Shown: positions 17,618 through 25,943 of the stretch, piece after piece
Layout: each line of letters starts with the position of its first letter
Position numbering within the stretch: position 1 is the first letter of the stretch
Origin: an uncultured Lentisphaeria bacterium
Lineage (GTDB): Bacteria; Verrucomicrobiota; Lentisphaeria; Victivallales; Victivallaceae
Direction of reading: 5' to 3'
NCBI GenBank assembly: GCA_903863035.1
Contig: CAIPAT010000276.1
Coordinates: 1 to 33,415 of the forward strand
DNA length: 33,415 nt
Notes under the pieces: model-generated
Told to the model about the DNA's origin: nothing
The model's input: the letters and a program-made list of their open reading frames with translations, nothing else
Databases searched by the model: none
Made by a program: the position numbers and the translations under genes

Positions 17618-17665
17618 CCATCCTTGAAAGCCATGAGGCCGATGGGTTTTCAGGACTCCATTAAC

Positions 17666-17697
17666 CATTTTGGACACCTACTCTCCTCATTTTGGAC
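17666..17697 (-). repeat. Dispersed intergenic repeat, copy 2 (inverted relative to copy 1 at 5673)
   Basis: The reverse complement starts GTCCAAAATGAGG and ends GGTGTCCAAAATG, both 13-bp ends identical to 5673-5703. Past the copy, an ACCCATCGGCC sequence lies about 25 bp further on (about 17640), as at copy 1. The copy sits in the 17618-18029 gap after gmhB, which otherwise contains only the hairpin at 17709 and AT-rich DNA before the hydrolase gene. Confidence 0.7.
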
Positions 17698-17708
17698 TTA
17701 TCCATCGC

Positions 17709-17746
17709 CCATAGGCCCCATCGGTTTCCCGGAAGCCGGCCTATGG
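17709..17746. repeat. Inverted repeat CCATAGGCC / GGCCTATGG
   Basis: A perfect 9-bp stem (17709-17717 with 17738-17746) encloses a second stem, CGGTTTCC with GGAAGCCG. There is no T run, so it is not a typical terminator. Its text, GGCCCCATCGG, is shared with the tandem repeat at 5746-5799. Confidence 0.7.
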
Positions 17747-18029
17747 ATATTATGGACGACATGGACATTGGTCGGATAGCTGACCGCTCCCAACTTTCAA
17801 CTTTCAATTACGTTTCTCTATATATAATATTTTCGTCAATAAATATAGCTTTAAAACGTTTGCGCAAAGTCATTTAAAACTTTTAATCGCATTTTTAAAG
17901 CCACGGAGCATGTGAAAACAGGAAGCTGCTGTAATTTGCGTCAGTTGACTCATGGCTATTATGAGGTAAATTAGAAGTATTGGAGCGGTTAAATAACAGA
18001 AAAAAAATCAGTCAATCAGGAGTCTTTTT

Positions 18030-19301
18030 ATGAAAAAAGTATGGGGTGCTATCGGTCGAAAACTGATCGTGGCGGGCGGATTAATAGCATGTTTTGCCGT
18101 CACCGCAATGAGCGAAAATATCGGCAATGGCGATAATTCCACCGTGTCAGCAGACTTCAAACAGGTAAACAGCGGCGTCAAATATCAATTGATCGGCAAG
18201 TACAGCGTTGAGCGATTGAACAAGATACTTACCGGCGAACTCGCGGAGTTCTCCAGTTTTCCCATGACCTATCCGGCCGCTAAAAATCCGGTCACCCTTT
18301 ACAAAGTCATCTACAACACAGTGATCCCGGAAGACAATAACCGCCCGGTCCAAGTCTCCGGTTTGATCGCTGTTCCGGAAGTGGACTCGACGACGCTGCC
18401 GGTCGTCTCTTATCAGCACGGAACCGTATTTTCGCGTTTTGAAGTGCCGTCAAACATTGAGAAATCAATGGAGACCAGAATGATTATCGCGCAGTTTGCC
18501 GGTCAGGGTTACATCGTGATCGCGGCGGATTATATCGGCAAAGGCGTCTCCAGAGAGCCTGACAGCTGGCTGGTAAAAGAGAGTACCGCGCAAGCCTGTC
18601 TGGACATGCTGCTTGCATCAAGGGCGATCTGCTCCGACTTGAAAATCACGCCCGCTGAATTATTTCTCAGCGGCTGGTCTCAGGGATCATTCAGCACATC
18701 GGCATTTTTGAACCGTCTGGAAAAAATCGGCATCCCGGTCAAGGCGGCGGCATTTGCCAGCGCACCGAACGATATTTACCTGTGCGTTAGTCGCTGGATT
18801 CATGTCTCTTCCAAACTGGACGTCAACTGGCTGGTGGCAACCGCCGCCATGCTCGTGAATGCCTACGAAAACTACTACAAACTGACCGGACTGACTGCCG
18901 CGGCAGTAAAACCGGAATATTTGCAGACGGTCCGCGAGTTTTGCGGTAACCGGATGACCTGGGAAGAGGCGGAAAAGAAACTGCCGGCCAAGGTCAAGGA
19001 TTTGTTTCAGGAAGAATTCATCAACCAGGGCTCGCTGGTGTCGAACCGTTTCTTTCAGCAGCTGCAGTTGAATTCCAGCTACAACTGGCGCTTCAGTACT
19101 CCGACATATTTTTATTACGGCGCGATTGATGAAGTAGTCACCCCGTATATGGTGCAGCTGCCGGTTGAATATCAGCGCACGCTGGGCGCGGCCAATGCAC
19201 AGGCGATATTCGCCGGTGAAAGCGCCAATCATCGCGGGACTTTCGTCTTCGCCGTCAACGATCAAAAGAAGCAGTTCGACGAATTGCTAAAGGCAAAGTG
19301 A
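18030..19301 (+). CDS. Secreted alpha/beta hydrolase (secretory lipase/esterase-like)
   Basis: A 423-residue hydrolase with a signal peptide (about 1-28, Lys-Arg start, hydrophobic 12-26). The nucleophile elbow GWSQGS puts the Ser at 217. The acid is probably the Asp in YYGAIDEVVTP (about 370) and the His that in ANHRGTF (about 404), the usual order Ser-Asp-His. Upstream SYQHGTVFS and the AADYIGKG motif match the secretory-lipase/Est family that cleaves esters outside the cytoplasm. The substrate is unknown. A ribosome site CAGGAG (18017-18022) stands seven bases before the ATG. It is a single-gene unit; a GC-rich hairpin follows the stop. Confidence 0.85.
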   Translation: MKKVWGAIGRKLIVAGGLIACFAVTAMSENIGNGDNSTVSADFKQVNSGVKYQLIGKYSVERLNKILTGELAEFSSFPMTYPAAKNPVTLYKVIYNTVIPEDNNRPVQVSGLIAVPEVDSTTLPVVSYQHGTVFSRFEVPSNIEKSMETRMIIAQFAGQGYIVIAADYIGKGVSREPDSWLVKESTAQACLDMLLASRAICSDLKITPAELFLSGWSQGSFSTSAFLNRLEKIGIPVKAAAFASAPNDIYLCVSRWIHVSSKLDVNWLVATAAMLVNAYENYYKLTGLTAAAVKPEYLQTVREFCGNRMTWEEAEKKLPAKVKDLFQEEFINQGSLVSNRFFQQLQLNSSYNWRFSTPTYFYYGAIDEVVTPYMVQLPVEYQRTLGAANAQAIFAGESANHRGTFVFAVNDQKKQFDELLKAK

Positions 19302-19307
19302 TATTCA

Positions 19308-19333
19308 TTTCCCCCGGGCACTCCCGGGGGAAG
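19308..19333. repeat. GC-rich hairpin (CCCCCGGG / CCCGGGGG)
   Basis: CCCCCGGG and CCCGGGGG pair around CACT, 10 bp after the hydrolase stop. No T run follows. On the minus strand its text CCCGGGAGTGCC is the same 12 bases that head the REP elements at 20015-20024 (reverse) and 30525, so it may be a REP relic rather than a plain terminator. Confidence 0.6.
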
Positions 19334-19508
19334 ACACGAATCCGAACTGGCAGATAATCCGTATGTTGATTCATTGTCTTTATGGACTATAATTATTCAT
19401 GTGATTTGAAAATGAGCGTAAAGTTTAATATAGTCGGAAAAAGTTAAAGATTCTTCCCGCTAATATTCCGGAAGCGAACAATGTCACGAATATGATTGGC
19501 GGCAGCCA

Positions 19509-19539
19509 CCCGGGAGCGCCGGTCGCCTGACCGGCTTTA
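19509..19539 (+). repeat. REP palindrome 1 upstream of the RAYT gene
   Basis: CCCGGGAGC precedes the palindrome GCCGGTC-GCCT-GACCGGC (19518-19535), then TTTA. The same order occurs at 30525. A REP beside a RAYT gene is the classic arrangement in which the transposase acts on its own flanking REPs. Confidence 0.85.
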
Positions 19540-19949
19540 ATAAAGGCTGGTACAACCATGGCAATCTTCCACATTTTGATCAAGGCGGCATATTTCAAGT
19601 CATAACTTATCGTTTGGCCGACAGCCTGCCGCATGAATGCTTAAAGTCTTTGCAAGCGGAGTTGGAAGACCATGATAACGGGAATATGGATGCCGACCGA
19701 CGGAAAGAAATTGAGGAATTGCTGGATATAGGTCATGGTTCGCGCATTCTCAAAAATAAAGAATGTGCGGAGATTGTCGAGGAGAACTGGCAGCATTTTA
19801 ACGGAGTTCGTTATAAGCTGATTGCTTATGTTATCATGCCCAATCATGTTCACGTTCTGATTAACGCATATCCTGGTTTTGAATTAGGGAAAATTATTAC
19901 ATCGTGGAAGGGCTATAGCGCCAGGCGCATAAATCAATTTATTGCAAAT

Positions 19950-20024
19950 GCCGGTCGCGCCGGTCGCCTGACCGGCTTTAATAATAAAATCCAAATTGCC
20001 GGTCAGGCGACCGGCACTCCCGGG
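19950..20024. repeat. Inverted REP pair (REPIN-like) inside the transposase reading frame
   Basis: Palindrome GCCGGTC-GCCT-GACCGGC at 19959-19976 is forward, with TTTAATAA after it. GCCGGTC-AGGC-GACCGGC at 19998-20015 is in reverse, followed by ACTCCCGGGG, the reverse complement of the REP head. The 75-bp pair is exactly 25 codons and leaves the frame open. Confidence 0.85.
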
Positions 20025-20460
20025 GTATGGCAACGCGGTTACCGGGACAGGTATGTCAGTGCAGATATAAGCAAGAAAGATGCTGAGGGGAACACCACAA
20101 TAATGTCAGCTATTGGTGAATATTGGTGTGAAGACATAAAACATTTTATGCAATATAAACCAGATGTTAATGTTTTAAACAATAAAGGTGAAAGCGCCTT
20201 GTTTATAGCTGTGGTGAACGGCTCTGAAAGAAATGCAATGATCCTACTAGAAAATAAAGCCAATCCTAATTTTATATGTTCTGCTCGCCATGAAAGAATT
20301 CTATTTGACAAGAAAGATCATCAATTTTGTACAAGAGGTAAATCCCTTTTAGATATAGCGACAATGATGGGGGAGTCTGGTGTTGTGAGTGTTTGAAAAG
20401 ACATGAAGCTAAAAATTATGAAGAATTAGCCGCACCGCAAAATCCTGTAATGCCGAAAAA

Positions 20461-21027
20461 TTAGGAATTGCTGAAGCCGCAGGCGGTGAGGGCGGTTTTA
20501 AGTTTGGCGCAGGGGAGGCCTACTACGTTGTCCATGGGGCCTTCGATTTTTTCGATGATCATTTCGCCGCATTCCTGGATGGCATAGGCACCGGCTTTGT
20601 CGAGAACATGCACCTGGTCGAGATAATTATTGATGACTGCTTCTGTCAGCGGGCGGAAAAAAACTTTGGTGCTTTCCGTGAAAATACATTCCAGATTACG
20701 GGAGCGGTTGATCAGAGAGATCGCGGTAACGACATAATGCGGTTTGCCGGAAAGCGATTTAATGATATTGAACGCGTCCTGGCGGTCGGCCGGTTTGCCG
20801 ATTACGCGGTTTTCAAATTCAATGACAGTGTCCGCGCCGATGACAAGATCATGCGGATAATCAGCGGCGACGGCACGGGCTTTGGCGATGGCGTTGAGCA
20901 GGGCGATACTGCGGTGATAGCCGGTTGACAGTTCATCGGTATCCGCGCAAACGATCTTGAACTCAACGCTCATTTCAGCGAGGAGCTGTTTTCTGCGTTC
21001 GGATTTCGAAGCAAGAATCAGGTTCAT
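20461..21027 (-). CDS. maf: Maf family nucleoside triphosphate pyrophosphatase
   Basis: Maf proteins hydrolyse dTTP/UTP or modified nucleotides (such as 7-methyl-GTP) to monophosphates, a house-cleaning role; they are also linked to septum formation. The 188 residues start MNLILASKSERRKQLL, the hallmark Ser-X-Ser-X-Arg-Arg substrate loop. Then follow IGADTVI (the Asp that acts as base), GKPADRQDAFNII, and DKAGAYAIQ with EGPMDNVVGLP near the end. The pattern suits the dTTP/UTP subgroup (YhdE type), but this is not proved. Its stop overlaps the end of the ankyrin fragment on the other strand. A 213-bp repeat-filled gap separates it from amaP, so it may be transcribed apart from that operon. Confidence 0.93.
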   Translation of the reverse strand: MNLILASKSERRKQLLAEMSVEFKIVCADTDELSTGYHRSIALLNAIAKARAVAADYPHDLVIGADTVIEFENRVIGKPADRQDAFNIIKSLSGKPHYVVTAISLINRSRNLECIFTESTKVFFRPLTEAVINNYLDQVHVLDKAGAYAIQECGEMIIEKIEGPMDNVVGLPCAKLKTALTACGFSNS

Positions 21028-21044
21028 AGTATAGAAAATTGTTA

Positions 21045-21117
21045 TTTAACCACGAAAAACGTGAAAAAGCACGAAGGAAATCCTTTAACCACTGAATACA
21101 CTGAAAGACACGGAACT
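21045..21117 (+). repeat. Dispersed TTTAACCACGAA-type intergenic repeat
   Basis: TTTAACCACGAAAAACGTG is followed by AAAGCACGAAGG, then a second start TTTAACCACTGAATACAC with GAAAGACACGGAA. The same TTTAACCACGAA word with CACGAAA repeats occurs at 30311-30342. Imperfect units of about 9 bp (ACGAA + purines) repeat within each copy. Confidence 0.75.
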
Positions 21118-21172
21118 TAAACCTGGGGGCATCTGATTTTGAAATTACCCCATACTATAAAGAAAATGGATT

Positions 21173-21235
21173 TTCTCTGTGTCTTGCTAACTCTCGGGTT
21201 AGTCCCGCAACTGCGGGATGTCTCTGTGGTTAAAC
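21173..21235 (-). repeat. Dispersed ACCACAGAGACA-type repeat with an embedded hairpin
   Basis: Read on the minus strand, TTTAACCACAGAGACA and ACACAGAGAAAA are split by a block that holds the 16-bp palindrome TCCCGCAGTTGCGGGA (21218-21203) and CTAACCCGAGAGTTAG. The same 16-bp palindrome, with one base changed, lies at 30362-30377 next to another copy of the GCAGAGCACACGGAGG-like text. Confidence 0.7.
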
Positions 21236-21240
21236 TGTTT

Positions 21241-21741
21241 TTAAACGCCTGCTGAAAACTCGATTTTCTCGATTTTCGGCAGTGGCTCGTTGATCGTGAT
21301 ATTTCTAAGCGTGATATGAACTTTATTTATGCTTTCGATACCGAATACGTCTTTCAGCGCGGCGAGCACCCGAGTCTGCAAATCGGCGGACAACGGAGGC
21401 AGACCGCCGCCGCTGGCGTCGAAATCAATCTGAATGTTCAGAAACTGTTGTTTGCTGCGGGTGTAGAGGCGGACTTTATCTATTTCCACGAATTTAAATT
21501 CCTGTTCCAGCGAACGGATCAGGGATGTGATCGCTGAGCTGGATATAAAGACATTGCCGTTAGCGCCGTTGATAGTGACGCCGCTGCAACGCCTGGTGCG
21601 GAAAATAAATGCGACGATCAGTCTCAAAACCAGCAGGATAAACAGGATGGCCAGAATTACCGCAATCGCGGTAAGAAATCCACGGTTGAAATCCAGCGCC
21701 GGCCCTTTTGCCTGAAAAATGCTTTTAAAGAAAGCTTCCAT
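21241..21741 (-). CDS. amaP: AmaP-like alkaline shock response membrane anchor protein
   Basis: A 166-residue membrane protein with a single long hydrophobic segment (about 20-47) followed by a soluble domain rich in beta-strands and an amphipathic helix (VFISSSAITSLIRSLE; VRLYTRSKQQFLNIQIDF). This is the build of AmaP, which in Gram-positive bacteria ties the Asp23 protein to the membrane. The neighbouring upstream gene 18 bp away codes an Asp23/Gls24 protein, so the pair is expected to work together as a membrane-bound envelope complex. It is the last gene of the accB-accC-asp23 cluster. The AmaP name rests on layout and context; sequence likeness cannot be tested here. Confidence 0.75.
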   Translation of the reverse strand: MEAFFKSIFQAKGPALDFNRGFLTAIAVILAILFILLVLRLIVAFIFRTRRCSGVTINGANGNVFISSSAITSLIRSLEQEFKFVEIDKVRLYTRSKQQFLNIQIDFDASGGGLPPLSADLQTRVLAALKDVFGIESINKVHITLRNITINEPLPKIEKIEFSAGV

Positions 21742-21758
21742 CTTTAATATTCCATTAG

Positions 21759-22211
21759 CTATTTATTGTTTTCTTCTTCTTCATTATCGGCGTGTTCGGC
21801 AACTTCTTCAATTTCCTGAATAACGACATTGACGCAGACTACATTCATGCCTGTAGTGTTTTCAACCTGCTCGATGATCGCGGTCTGAACTTCTGAAGCG
21901 ACTTCAGGAACCTTATAGCCGAACTTCATATTGATCTTGATTTCAATTTCAACTTTGTCATCATCCAGTTTGATGGAGATGGCGCGGTCGCTGATTTTGC
22001 GACTGCCGACTATTTCTGCGATATTATCCACAAAAGAACTGCCGGCTAGTCTGGATACGCCGTCAACCGCCAGCGCGGCTTTGCGGACGATTGAAGAAAT
22101 TACATTCTCATGAATCCTGATTACTCCGAGTTCGCTGCTGCCTGCGCAGGTTGCCGCGTTGGAAGACTGTGGTGCGATACTGTCTTTTTTTATGGATTTC
22201 AAGTCTTTCAT
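21759..22211 (-). CDS. Asp23/Gls24 family envelope stress response protein (YqhY-like)
   Basis: A 150-residue protein with the Asp23/Gls24 domain: GVIRIHENVISSIVRKAALAV, VDGVSRLA, and the strand pair IEIKINMKFGYKVPEVASEVQ. It has an acidic tail of Glu/Asn. The start at 22211 is used because AAAGGAGAAG stands just upstream; the longer reading from 22241 has no such site. It lies 35 bp after accC. In Bacillus subtilis the Asp23-family gene yqhY follows accB and accC in the same order, which suggests that this protein affects acetyl-CoA carboxylase or membrane lipid balance. It is followed by its probable membrane anchor AmaP. Confidence 0.88.
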   Translation of the reverse strand: MKDLKSIKKDSIAPQSSNAATCAGSSELGVIRIHENVISSIVRKAALAVDGVSRLAGSSFVDNIAEIVGSRKISDRAISIKLDDDKVEIEIKINMKFGYKVPEVASEVQTAIIEQVENTTGMNVVCVNVVIQEIEEVAEHADNEEEENNK

Positions 22212-22246
22212 GGCTTCTTCTCCTTTGTTAAACCCCGTCATCGGTA

Positions 22247-23611
<1,365 letters not shown>

Positions 23612-23635
23612 AGGTTTTCCCCGGGTAATATTTTA

Positions 23636-24097
23636 TTATTCAATAACGAACAGCGGCTGCCCGTATTCAACCGGGCTGGCATTTTCAATCAGGATCTCTT
23701 TGATAACGCCGCTTTTTTCGGCTTTGATCTCATTCATCACTTTCATTGCTTCAATGATACAGACGACGGATTCCGGAGAAACCCTGTCGCCGATATTGAC
23801 GAAAGACTTAGCTTCCGGCGACGGAGAACGGTAGAACGTTCCGACGATCGGAGAGTCAATGGTCTTCTGGACGGCTTTAACTTCAGGAGCAGCAGGCGCA
23901 ACCGGCGCGGCGGGGGCGGCGACGGCCGGCGCGGCAACCGGAGTGGCGGCCGGAGCGGCGGCAACATGAGTCGTTATCATATTATGCTCATGACCGCGTT
24001 TAATGCAGAGATTGTATTCTTCCGCTTCAATCTTGAATTCGGTAAGGTCGTTTTCAGCCATTAATTTGACTATGACTTTGATTTCTTCAATCTTCAT
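23636..24097 (-). CDS. accB: Acetyl-CoA carboxylase biotin carboxyl carrier protein AccB
   Basis: AccB carries the biotin that swings between biotin carboxylase and carboxyltransferase. In 153 residues an N-terminal helix pair (1-35) is followed by a flexible Ala-Pro linker (46-72) and the biotinyl domain (78-153), with the biotinylated Lys119 in EAMKVMNEI and the thumb loop [13 protein letters not shown] that is typical for BCCP. Its ATG overlaps the aroQ stop (ATGA type), and accC follows at 24 bp, so aroQ-accB-accC are co-transcribed. Confidence 0.96.
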   Translation of the reverse strand: MKIEEIKVIVKLMAENDLTEFKIEAEEYNLCIKRGHEHNMITTHVAAAPAATPVAAPAVAAPAAPVAPAAPEVKAVQKTIDSPIVGTFYRSPSPEAKSFVNIGDRVSPESVVCIIEAMKVMNEIKAEKSGVIKEILIENASPVEYGQPLFVIE

Positions 24098-24570
24098 GAC
24101 TTTTTTATCCTCTTGTTACTTTTTTCAGTTTTTCTATCGGTCAAATATTTAATCAGCGCTTTCAGCGCCCATTCATAGCCGTCAACACCAAGTCCTGCAA
24201 TCATGCCGACACACGCCGGTGCGGTCATGGAAATATGCCTGAAGCTGTCTCTGGCGCAAATGTTGCTGATATGCACTTCGATTGAGGGGATTTTTACTGC
24301 CAGCAGCGCATCATGAATTGCAATGCTGGTATGAGTATACGCGGCCGGATTGATGATAATGCCGTCAGTGCCGTCAGTCAGAGCTTCGGCAATGCGGTCT
24401 ACGATCTCACCTTCGTGATTGCTTTGACAACAGACAAGCTCCGAGTCAAGGGAACCGGCGACAGACTTCAAATGCTTATTCAGGGCATTCAAAGTGGTGC
24501 TGCCATATATCTCCGGCTCTCTCATTCCGAGGAGCTGCAAATTAGGTCCGTTTATTAATAATATTTTCAT
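24094..24570 (-). CDS. aroQ: 3-dehydroquinate dehydratase, type II
   Basis: AroQ dehydrates 3-dehydroquinate to 3-dehydroshikimate in the shikimate pathway. The 158 residues match the small, dodecameric type II form: [21 protein letters not shown] holds the catalytic Tyr22 and Asn10. [27 protein letters not shown] and [15 protein letters not shown] (His) complete the active site. The usual GPNLNLLG is GPNLQLLG here, a mild change away from the active-site Asn. It overlaps accB by four bases; the AroQ-AccB-AccC order also occurs in other bacteria, where aroQ is often next to accB. Confidence 0.95.
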   Translation of the reverse strand: MKILLINGPNLQLLGMREPEIYGSTTLNALNKHLKSVAGSLDSELVCCQSNHEGEIVDRIAEALTDGTDGIIINPAAYTHTSIAIHDALLAVKIPSIEVHISNICARDSFRHISMTAPACVGMIAGLGVDGYEWALKALIKYLTDRKTEKSNKRIKKS

Positions 24571-24676
24571 AGCCCACTAATATAGACAGTTTTTTTTATT
24601 TTTCCAGCTTTTAAATGAAAAATCAGGTCGAACTGCCACGACGGCATTGTTCTGTTAATCTATAAAACATTTATGA

Positions 24677-25924
24677 TTAGTGCCTTGGACTAAGTTCGGT
24701 CATGGGTACAGTCTGCCGGGCCTTCAGGTTCTCAAGGCGTGCCTGGTCGAAAGCCGCCGCCGGAGCCGGAACCGCAGCCGCAGCCTGAACGGTGCTTACC
24801 GGAGAACTCGGCTGGACAGGCGCGACTGTCTGTTTCTTGTCCTGGTTGTTCGGGGACATTAACATCAGAACAGCGATCGAAACCAAACCGATAAAGAGTA
24901 AGACTGCCGCCGCCGCCATCCAATAGAGGCTGCGAACTTTCTGTTCGCTTTCCGGGCTGTGCTCCCGGTCAATATCCAGGTTGGCGATGATCTCTTCCGA
25001 CAGTGATACTTCGAGATTCTTCTTCAGTACTTCGATGACTTCTTCTGTTCTGGACTGCTCAATTTTATACAGCGCACTTAGTTTCCTGACATAAGCGCAA
25101 ACATAAACCATTGGCGGCAGCCGGCTAAAATCCTCCGATTCAAGGGCTTCGAGATATTCTTTCTGGATTTTTGTTTCCTGGGCCACCTGCGCGATGCTCA
25201 GGTTAAGTCTGTTGCGCGCGTCATATAACATTTTCCCGAAAAAAATATCCACTTCAACATTTTTCTGACGATGCCCGTGCGGTGATTTCTTTTCCTGAAT
25301 CGCCGCAGCAACTCTTTCCGGTTGGAAATGTTCAACGTTTTCCGGAGTTTTCATGGTTGAAGTATCCGGTTCCTTCGTTGCAGCATTTTTGGCGGCAAAG
25401 AAAGGCTGAGTTGAAACGGTCATCGGTTTTTGGTTGAATTCGGCGGCAGCGGTCTCCTTCTGTTTGGCATATCCTGCTGGATAGATTGCGCTTCTGAAGG
25501 CCGGCATCGCGGGAGCGCTGTCATCGAAATCCGATTCAAATTTCTGGAACAGCGGCTTATTCACCTGCTGCATTGGATTAGTGGCAGACGGCTGCGGCTG
25601 AACAACTTCAACTTGCTTCTGAAACAACGGTTTGTTCACCTGCTGCATCTGATTAGTCGCAGGTGGCTGCGGCTGAACAACTTCAACTTGCTTCTGAAAC
25701 AATGGTTTGTTCACCTGCTGCATCTGATTAGTTGCAGGTGGCTGCGGCTCAATAGTTTCCGCCTGCGTTGCTTCGGTCGGCACGGGAGCAGTGGTTTTAA
25801 CCTTTACCGACGGATCTTTCTTATTATTTTTCGCTTTCTCTTCAGCGGCGAAATCAAGCGGCAGAACATCCTGTTTATGTCCATCGTCTATGAATACCGC
25901 GTTTTTTGTCGTATCATCTTTCAT
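24677..25924 (-). CDS. RodZ-like helix-turn-helix membrane protein
   Basis: A 415-residue protein with a long low-complexity cytoplasmic N-terminus (1-225), a RodZ-type helix-turn-helix domain (about 228-290: FFGKMLYDARNRLNLSIAQVA, TKIQKEYLEALE), one transmembrane helix (334-356) and a short Ala/Pro/Gln-rich tail. RodZ connects MreB to the membrane to keep cell shape; here the HTH domain is not N-terminal but follows an unusual repeat-bearing extension, and the outer domain is very short, so the fit is partial. Three tandem 25-residue units occur at about 61-135. It lies 19 bp after ftsK and 106 bp before aroQ. A cytoskeletal or division role is inferred only. Confidence 0.75.
   Translation of the reverse strand: MKDDTTKNAVFIDDGHKQDVLPLDFAAEEKAKNNKKDPSVKVKTTAPVPTEATQAETIEPQPPATNQMQQVNKPLFQKQVEVVQPQPPATNQMQQVNKPLFQKQVEVVQPQPSATNPMQQVNKPLFQKFESDFDDSAPAMPAFRSAIYPAGYAKQKETAAAEFNQKPMTVSTQPFFAAKNAATKEPDTSTMKTPENVEHFQPERVAAAIQEKKSPHGHRQKNVEVDIFFGKMLYDARNRLNLSIAQVAQETKIQKEYLEALESEDFSRLPPMVYVCAYVRKLSALYKIEQSRTEEVIEVLKKNLEVSLSEEIIANLDIDREHSPESEQKVRSLYWMAAAAVLLFIGLVSIAVLMLMSPNNQDKKQTVAPVQPSSPVSTVQAAAAVPAPAAAFDQARLENLKARQTVPMTELSPRH
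25540..25750 (-). repeat. Tandem 75-bp coding repeat in the rodZ-like gene
   Basis: Three units of 75 bp (25 residues each: QPPATNQMQQ, VNKPLFQKQV, EVVQP). The word CTGCGGCT recurs at 25592, 25667 and 25742. The second and third units in reading order are nearly identical in DNA; the last one has diverged (PSATNPMQQ), so copy number may vary between strains. Confidence 0.9.
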
Positions 25925-25943
25925 AATAAGAGTCCCTTCTTAG

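Larger units (their letters stand above)
19456..20464 (+). pseudogene. Degraded REP-associated tyrosine transposase (RAYT, Y1/IS200-like) joined to an ankyrin-repeat gene fragment
   Basis: The open frame after the stop at about 19456 reads GWYNHGNLPHFDQGG, RLADSLPHECL and then YVIMPNHVHVLI, the HUH (His-X-His) motif of RAYT/TnpA-REP single-strand transposases, followed by the WQRGYRDRYV segment with the Tyr region. There is no in-frame ATG upstream; the TTG at 19614 is an internal Leu of the RLADSLP motif. About 25 residues (AGRAGRL...TPG) coded by an inverted REP pair interrupt it in frame before VWQ. After DRYV the RAYT C-terminus is missing and AT-rich ankyrin-type sequence begins (DAEGNTTIMSAI, NNKGESALFIAVVNG, LLENKANPNF). 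This is broken by a one-base deletion near 20388: the frame stops at 20396, but the neighbour frame continues CLKRHEAKNYEEL to the stop at 20462-20464. The gene is probably inactive. Confidence 0.75.
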
